Below, in pieces: positions 57,501-60,000 of a stretch of 60,000 nt of DNA (position 1 is the first letter of the stretch; each line of letters starts with the position of its first letter). The notes beneath the pieces are model-generated. The model saw nothing but the letters and a program-made list of their open reading frames with translations. It had not been told where the DNA came from and did no database searches. Source of the stretch: Owenia fusiformis (lineage: Eukaryota > Annelida > Polychaeta > Sabellida > Oweniidae); contig CAIIXF020000008.1 of assembly GCA_903813345.2 (NCBI GenBank), positions 32,638,867 to 32,698,866 on the forward strand, written 5' to 3'. Made by a program: the position numbers and the translations under genes.

Positions 57501-59989
57501 ATTGGTATAGAGAGCCTTAATGTACCTGATATAAGTGTACAAATAAAATATCTGAAAATATGTCTACAAATGAATCAATTAGATACCTGAGAGTTGTAAA
57601 TAGTCTTTGTAAAGTCCAGTAGGTGGCACTCTAGGCTTGAATGGCTTGACGGCCTCAGCGATGGCTTGTATATGTTCTGGAGTGGTTCCGCAACATCCTC
57701 CGACAATGTTCAATAGACCATCTTTGGCAAATGTCTGGAAAGAAAGAAATTATGTTGAATTTTTTTTAATGGAAAGTGGAATTATACATAGTATGCCCTA
57801 AATAAAAATTGTAATATATACAGTAAAACCTTTACATCTGTAAACCTCTCTAATCTGAACACCCCTCAATGTCAACACTTTTTTCTGTCCCCATTTTTTA
57901 AACTGCCAGAATTTTCAATGTTAAAAAAACTAGAAATGTGAGCACCTCCAGATCCAAACACTTTTGACCAGTCCCAGTGGCATTAAGATTAAAAAGGTTT
58001 TATTGTACAATTAGCCTAAGATGCTACAATTGTTAGGCACTTCATTATTAGATGGCAATTCTACAAAGACTCCTGAAATGTGAGTTCAAAATCCTACAAT
58101 ATTGTCACTAATACAATTTGAAAGATTTGTTTTGCATATTTCAAGACATTTCTTCTTGCCAATTTAGTGAAAGGAAAAAAATATGTCCAAATGATGGTGT
58201 CAATGATCTGATAACACTAAAACATGAATCAGTGAGTGATCTCCCAAGCATTAAAGCAAGCGGGAGCAGCACCCACCTGAGATTTTGAAAATAGGCATGC
58301 ACCCAGCTGAAAATCCATTTGCAACCACTTAAAAATGAGAAAAAATCACGAAAATGGGCATATTTTGACCAATTTTGGTCTAAATTGTGAAATTGAGAAT
58401 TTTGCAACCACCTGAGAAAAAATCCTGGGGAGATCCCTGTGAAGTAATAAAATCTATTTCTAAAAACCCCAAACGTTAGAGATCATTGGCATACCTTAAG
58501 CTGTAGAGCCATATCAGCAGGAGATTCATCGTAATCTCCAAATGTGTTTGGTAGACCAGCGTTAGGGTAACATATAACAAATGCCTCAGTGTTCTTGCCA
58601 ATAGTTTCAATAAATGGCCGCATTTCCTTTGCACCAAGAGCACAGTTCAGCCCCAAACTGGAATATAATTTGTTAGTGCTCAATCTTCACATGGCATTAA
58701 TCATTCAGTAATAATTTAAAACATCTTGCATACCATGAATAAAATTTTACTAGATTTTGTCCCACTTTCTTATCAAAATGGTCAACAAAATATTTAGAGA
58801 TCACTTGATATTCTAAGTTTCAAAACAATTATCACAATTTCACAATATTTTTTGCTTATCATCATTAAAAAATTGGATACATTTCCCTTCTGGGTTATAA
58901 TTCAAGAAGTCATCTAAGTATATAATAAGGACTTTAAAAAATATTTCAACTGGTCTAATCAAGGAAGGGTTCAACATAAAGTTAGTAATTTTATTTAACA
59001 ACTCAATATTTTCAGTTTTAATGGATAAAAAAAACTAAACAACCGATGCCTATCGAATTCATTCCAGGTGATTGTGTTAAAATGAAAGATAAATTCTCAT
59101 ATTTATTTTGAATCGAAGGGGACATTGTTTGACAGAAAGCAGTTAGCACTTACCACATTGGGTTAGCATGGGAGACACTGATCACAAAGGCTTCACCAGT
59201 CTGTCCTGATAGGGTACGTCCACTTTTGTCAACTATGGTGCCTGATACAAACACGGGCACAGGAGCATATTGTTGTTCGAAGAGCAGTTGGATTGCATAC
59301 AAAGCAGCCTACAACAATAACAAATATAATGTTTATGTAATGCTTAGTCGGTTTGGTTCGAGCGATATGCAAGTTTTACATTTTCCCTAAACAATTCAAT
59401 TCGCAAATTTGCAACAGGTATACCTTCCTTCTAAACAACACAATTCATTAGTTGACATTGGAATCATTCTGTGGCTTTAGAGATATTTTACCTCAGGCAA
59501 ACTGGACCCTAAGTATTATGGGCCTGTCTTTGGAGAGAGTATGGTAGATAAAATGACCTTACAAACCTTAGAATTGGCAGTATCAAATATTGTTTCTACA
59601 AGGAGAACATCACTGCCCCCATCTAACAAAGCACGAGCCTGTTCAGTATAGGCATCAACTAGTTCATCAAATGCTGAAATAAAAAAATCACATCTGCAAT
59701 ATCCAATGCATTATGGGTAAGATGATCATGACACCTATAAAATATGTCAGAAAAATGCTAATACAACTAATTAACAATTAGTTCAGAAATTAAATGAATA
59801 AGATAGGAAAAATGAGATTATTTCACAACATCCTGATGGTTTTTCAATGTTCAATCTTTAAAATCTATTTTCAACGAATTTTCTGAGTATACTTACTGAC
59901 ATTTCTGAAATCTGGTTTTTCTACCGAGGGAGATATAGAAAGGGTTCTATTGGTTGGTCCCATTGCTCCCGCCACGTAGCGGCGCACAC
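45450..59989 (-). CDS. Cobalamin-dependent methionine synthase (5-methyltetrahydrofolate-homocysteine methyltransferase), 24 exons, N-terminus beyond window
   Basis: Cytosolic enzyme that moves the methyl of 5-methyl-THF to homocysteine via methylcobalamin. The 24 exons join in continuous phase to 1124 residues plus stop, against about 1265 for the human enzyme, so about 130 N-terminal residues lie right of the window. In order: homocysteine domain with zinc ligands ([15 protein letters not shown]); pterin/folate domain ([33 protein letters not shown]); cap ([14 protein letters not shown]); B12 domain with DVHDIGKN, whose His ligates cobalt, plus [13 protein letters not shown] and GGATTSK; AdoMet reactivation domain ([15 protein letters not shown]), ending [10 protein letters not shown]. 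All motifs expected for activity are present. The exon holding DVHDIG is followed upstream in the transcript by three partial copies (see 51220-51619). It is convergent with RGK. Confidence 0.97.
45883..46185 (-). CDS. MTR exon: AdoMet-binding motif
   Basis: 101 codons in phase 0, [15 protein letters not shown] through GKCGKDQ. Carries [19 protein letters not shown], the AdoMet-contacting RPAPGYP motif, and [18 protein letters not shown]. Strong GTAT donor and TTGTAG acceptor. The largest MTR exon here. Confidence 0.95.
46186..47810 (-). other. MTR intron, 1.6 kb
   Basis: No gene. A GATATC-rich fold-back of about 190 bp at 46310-46500 ('gggatgatatcag' ... 'ctgatatcattcc') looks like a small TIR element. 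An (AT)n run lies near 47503-47520. Confidence 0.6.
47811..47877 (-). CDS. MTR exon (67 bp)
   Basis: One base completes Lys from the previous exon, then [22 protein letters not shown], the helix of the reactivation domain. Acceptor ACCTAG, donor GAG/GTGAGT. Confidence 0.93.
48480..48616 (-). CDS. MTR exon (137 bp)
   Basis: [20 protein letters not shown] through [18 protein letters not shown] and the Gly-rich stretch match the AdoMet domain. Ends AA/GTAAGT in phase 2. Confidence 0.93.
48617..48961 (-). other. MTR intron with a duplicated ~63-bp segment
   Basis: 'aataatggacaaaaa(a)tgacc..ggacttgg.actcatatttttgattacat' occurs twice, starting near 48747 and 48810, with several differences. Otherwise plain AT-rich intron. 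Confidence 0.6.
48962..49143 (-). CDS. MTR exon (182 bp)
   Basis: Begins with two bases completing Gly, then [19 protein letters not shown] through LYGLRQQ. RARGVVGFW of vertebrates appears as [13 protein letters not shown]. In phase with both neighbours. Confidence 0.94.
49380..49535 (-). CDS. MTR exon (156 bp)
   Basis: (V)[17 protein letters not shown] then [20 protein letters not shown] and [11 protein letters not shown]. Start of the AdoMet activation domain, nearly identical to vertebrate [20 protein letters not shown]. Donor G/GTAAGT, phase 1. Confidence 0.95.
49762..49933 (-). CDS. MTR exon (172 bp)
   Basis: [20 protein letters not shown] then [20 protein letters not shown] and ARDKML...WTSYKP. 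Helical linker between the B12 and AdoMet domains. Ends in phase 1. Confidence 0.93.
50073..50236 (-). repeat. Short tandem repeat abutting an MTR splice donor
   Basis: Four or five degenerate ~36-42 bp units ('cactacaattttagaagtaaa') run right up to the donor of the next exon. The donor (GTAGGT, 50236-50231) lies in the last unit's flank. Confidence 0.6.
50237..50318 (-). CDS. MTR exon (82 bp)
   Basis: One base completes Lys, then [27 protein letters not shown]. Matches [25 protein letters not shown], the end of the B12 domain. Confidence 0.94.
50561..50681 (-). CDS. MTR exon (121 bp)
   Basis: (D)[19 protein letters not shown] then [21 protein letters not shown]. Cobalamin-domain loops GLSGL and GGATTS that line the corrin tail. 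Acceptor TTTTCAG, donor AAA/GTAAGT. Confidence 0.95.
51016..51187 (-). CDS. MTR exon with DVHDIG cobalamin ligand (copy 1, the full-length copy)
   Basis: [20 protein letters not shown] then [20 protein letters not shown] and [17 protein letters not shown]. The His of DVHDIG is the lower axial ligand of cobalt. This copy alone has the 3' part of the exon and a donor (G/GTACG) in phase with the next exon, so the working mRNA must use its 3' end. Its acceptor (ATTACATAG/GG) is the last of four similar ones; see the repeat entry. Confidence 0.93.
51076..51619 (-). repeat. Four tandem copies of a partial MTR exon, exact 144-bp period
   Basis: Copies start at 51076, 51220, 51364 and 51508, each 144 bp apart. 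Each holds 112 bp of exon ([20 protein letters not shown] to YKVI) and, between copies, the same ~32-bp intron-like piece ending in a TAG acceptor. The 112-bp parts differ at only six sites among the four copies, five of them synonymous and one Asn/Ser. Copies 2-4 lack the exon's 3' third and any good donor. Entering at any of their acceptors runs into an in-frame TAG at the next junction. Confidence 0.92.
51738..51950. mobile_element. MITE-like element dense in CCGCCAAAT motifs
   Basis: About eight motifs of the type (T/C)(C/T)GCCAAAT or their complements lie in 180 bp, with partly mirrored ends ('aattcttcttaatttggcgg' and 'cgccaaaataag...ggaatta'). It sits in the MTR intron just upstream of the quadruplicated exon. 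TTTGGCGG resembles an E2F site, but the symmetry fits a repeat element better. Confidence 0.45.
52084..52245 (-). CDS. MTR exon (162 bp)
   Basis: [20 protein letters not shown] then [20 protein letters not shown] and [13 protein letters not shown]. The cap domain that covers the corrin, containing the FLPQV segment. Donor CGG/GTGAGA, phase 0. Confidence 0.95.
52451..52655. mobile_element. Short TIR element in an MTR intron
   Basis: Starts 'aggactgtagccag' and ends 'agctacaagcct', with internal 'aggggttcactttttaaaat' and long C/G runs. Third member of the 12306 and 24446 family. It ends about 20 bp from the donor of the next exon (52678). Confidence 0.6.
52678..52776 (-). CDS. MTR exon (99 bp)
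   Basis: [20 protein letters not shown] then [13 protein letters not shown]. Linker into the cap domain; IEGPLMDGM is the conserved join. Donor GAT/GTAAGT. Confidence 0.94.
53246..53335 (-). CDS. MTR exon (90 bp)
   Basis: [20 protein letters not shown] then [14 protein letters not shown] and the following helix match the linker between folate and B12 modules. Phase 0 on both sides. Confidence 0.92.
53348..53472. repeat. Two-copy tandem duplication, ~71 bp, in an MTR intron
   Basis: 'gagcagacttttaattgcat' to 'attatcaccctg' occurs twice (from about 53348 and 53419), with three or four differences. It lies right next to the exon acceptor. Confidence 0.75.
53607..53747 (-). CDS. MTR exon (141 bp)
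   Basis: [20 protein letters not shown] then [27 protein letters not shown]. End of the folate barrel; MDMGIVNAG is invariant in the family. Confidence 0.95.
54107..54223 (-). CDS. MTR exon (117 bp)
   Basis: [20 protein letters not shown] then [19 protein letters not shown]. Folate-domain motif [12 protein letters not shown]. Acceptor TTTTCCAG, donor AAG/GTAAGG. Confidence 0.95.
54562..54741 (-). CDS. MTR exon (180 bp)
   Basis: [20 protein letters not shown] then [20 protein letters not shown] and [35 protein letters not shown] is the folate-binding strand. Confidence 0.95.
55084..55269 (-). CDS. MTR exon (186 bp)
   Basis: [20 protein letters not shown] then [20 protein letters not shown] and [21 protein letters not shown] and [10 protein letters not shown] are pterin-binding barrel motifs. 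Confidence 0.95.
55270..56178 (-). other. MTR intron carrying a 0.6 kb TIR element
   Basis: The intron body is mostly the element at 55303-55889 plus a mariner-like terminus at 55901-55913. No coding frame. Confidence 0.65.
55303..55889. mobile_element. TIR element with ~87-bp inverted ends
   Basis: Left 55303-55389 ('cagtcccctctacagcaaaa' ... 'aattctggagttact') is mirrored at about 55797-55888 with scattered differences. 'gacaccctgtata' at 55901-55913 may be the true right terminus, of the same kind as 9419-9647. No transposase. Confidence 0.75.
56179..56319 (-). CDS. MTR exon (141 bp)
   Basis: [20 protein letters not shown] then [36 protein letters not shown] binds folate. Donor AAA/GTAAGT. 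Confidence 0.95.
56380..56800. mobile_element. Two adjoining fold-back elements in an MTR intron
   Basis: 56395-56515 is a hairpin ('gatatggggtttatcc...tgaaccccatatcc' with 'gagatatgcatatcta' inside). 56518-56795 has mirrored ends 'ttatcctataccaagtagag' and 'ctctacttggcataggataa', with 'agcgggaagatatgcaccga' repeats inside. Confidence 0.65.
56801..57213 (-). other. MTR intron remainder
   Basis: Nothing recognisable beyond AT-rich intron sequence up to the next exon's donor. Confidence 0.5.
57214..57326 (-). CDS. MTR exon (113 bp)
   Basis: Two bases complete Gly, then [54 protein letters not shown] opens the folate-binding barrel. Confidence 0.95.
57587..57734 (-). CDS. MTR exon with zinc-binding CC pair
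   Basis: [20 protein letters not shown] then [18 protein letters not shown]. The two adjacent Cys are zinc ligands that activate homocysteine. Ends in phase 1 (G/GTATC). Confidence 0.95.
57735..58494 (-). other. MTR intron, 0.76 kb
   Basis: Nothing recognisable; AT-rich intron with no TIR pair seen. The minus-strand ORF at 58141-58407 is not protein-like in any family I know. Confidence 0.5.
58495..58657 (-). CDS. MTR exon with first zinc Cys
   Basis: One base completes Cys, then [20 protein letters not shown] and [24 protein letters not shown] supplies the first zinc ligand. Confidence 0.95.
59154..59308 (-). CDS. MTR exon (155 bp)
   Basis: [20 protein letters not shown] then [20 protein letters not shown] and [24 protein letters not shown] matches the homocysteine domain. 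Ends TG/GTAAGT in phase 2. Confidence 0.95.
59567..59673 (-). CDS. MTR exon (107 bp)
   Basis: (T)[19 protein letters not shown] then [27 protein letters not shown] is conserved. Donor AAG/GTTTGT is slightly weak. Confidence 0.94.
59897..59989 (-). CDS. MTR exon (93 bp), most 5' one in the window
   Basis: (G)[19 protein letters not shown] then [24 protein letters not shown] is the family signature. The acceptor TATTTCAG lies at the window edge, so upstream exons including the start codon are outside. Confidence 0.94.
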
Positions 59990-60000
59990 CTGAAATACAA

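Noticed and set aside
57214-59989. MTR as a pseudogene because of many small ORFs
   Set aside because: All 24 exons keep phase, splice sites are canonical and the zinc, folate, cobalamin and AdoMet motifs are intact.

Overview
The window is animal nuclear DNA. It has spliced genes with GT..AG introns, a metazoan-specific RGK-type GTPase, a Golgi-type uronyl/heparan 2-O-sulfotransferase and a cobalamin-dependent methionine synthase. It is AT-rich and crowded with small fold-back transposons and degraded LINE pieces. This fits a repeat-rich invertebrate, perhaps marine, but the sequence alone does not settle the phylum. There are no rRNA genes, CRISPR arrays or prokaryotic operons.

Layout. Positions 1-8202 are intergenic and made of dispersed repeats, one of which is interrupted by a ~0.9 kb terminal-inverted-repeat element. 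An RGK GTPase gene runs on the + strand from 8203 to 41896. Its four coding exons (8203-9292, 16601-16680, 24023-24233, 41619-41896) join in phase to a 552-residue protein. Its three introns (7.3, 7.3 and 17.4 kb) are full of MITEs, a 3.5 kb G-quadruplex-bearing inverted-repeat element (20117-23648) and a ~10.8 kb palindromic composite (25250-36084). An intronless 356-residue 2-O-sulfotransferase gene lies on the - strand inside intron 3 (36220-37290). After a 3.55 kb intergenic stretch, the - strand carries 24 coding exons of methionine synthase (MTR). They run from the stop codon at 45450 up to 59989, cover 1124 residues in continuous phase, and leave the N-terminal ~130 residues beyond the right edge.

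How they relate. RGK and MTR are convergent. The sulfotransferase is nested and antisense to RGK. I see no pathway link: RGK proteins act at the plasma membrane and on calcium channels, the sulfotransferase on glycosaminoglycans in the Golgi, and MTR in cytosolic folate/methionine metabolism. The same small transposon families occur in both the RGK introns and the MTR introns.

Most unusual points: (1) the MTR exon with the cobalamin-ligating DxHxxG motif is followed in the DNA by three more copies of its 5' two-thirds in an exact 144-bp period, each with its own 3' splice site and an in-frame stop at each junction, and with almost only synonymous differences; (2) the RGK protein has NKSE in place of NKxD, no DxxG, and a ~330-residue N-terminal extension; (3) the 10.8 kb inverted-arm composite carries a tRNA-like segment with complete A and B boxes. 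Splice sites and repeat borders were read by eye; percent identities and database matches were not computed.
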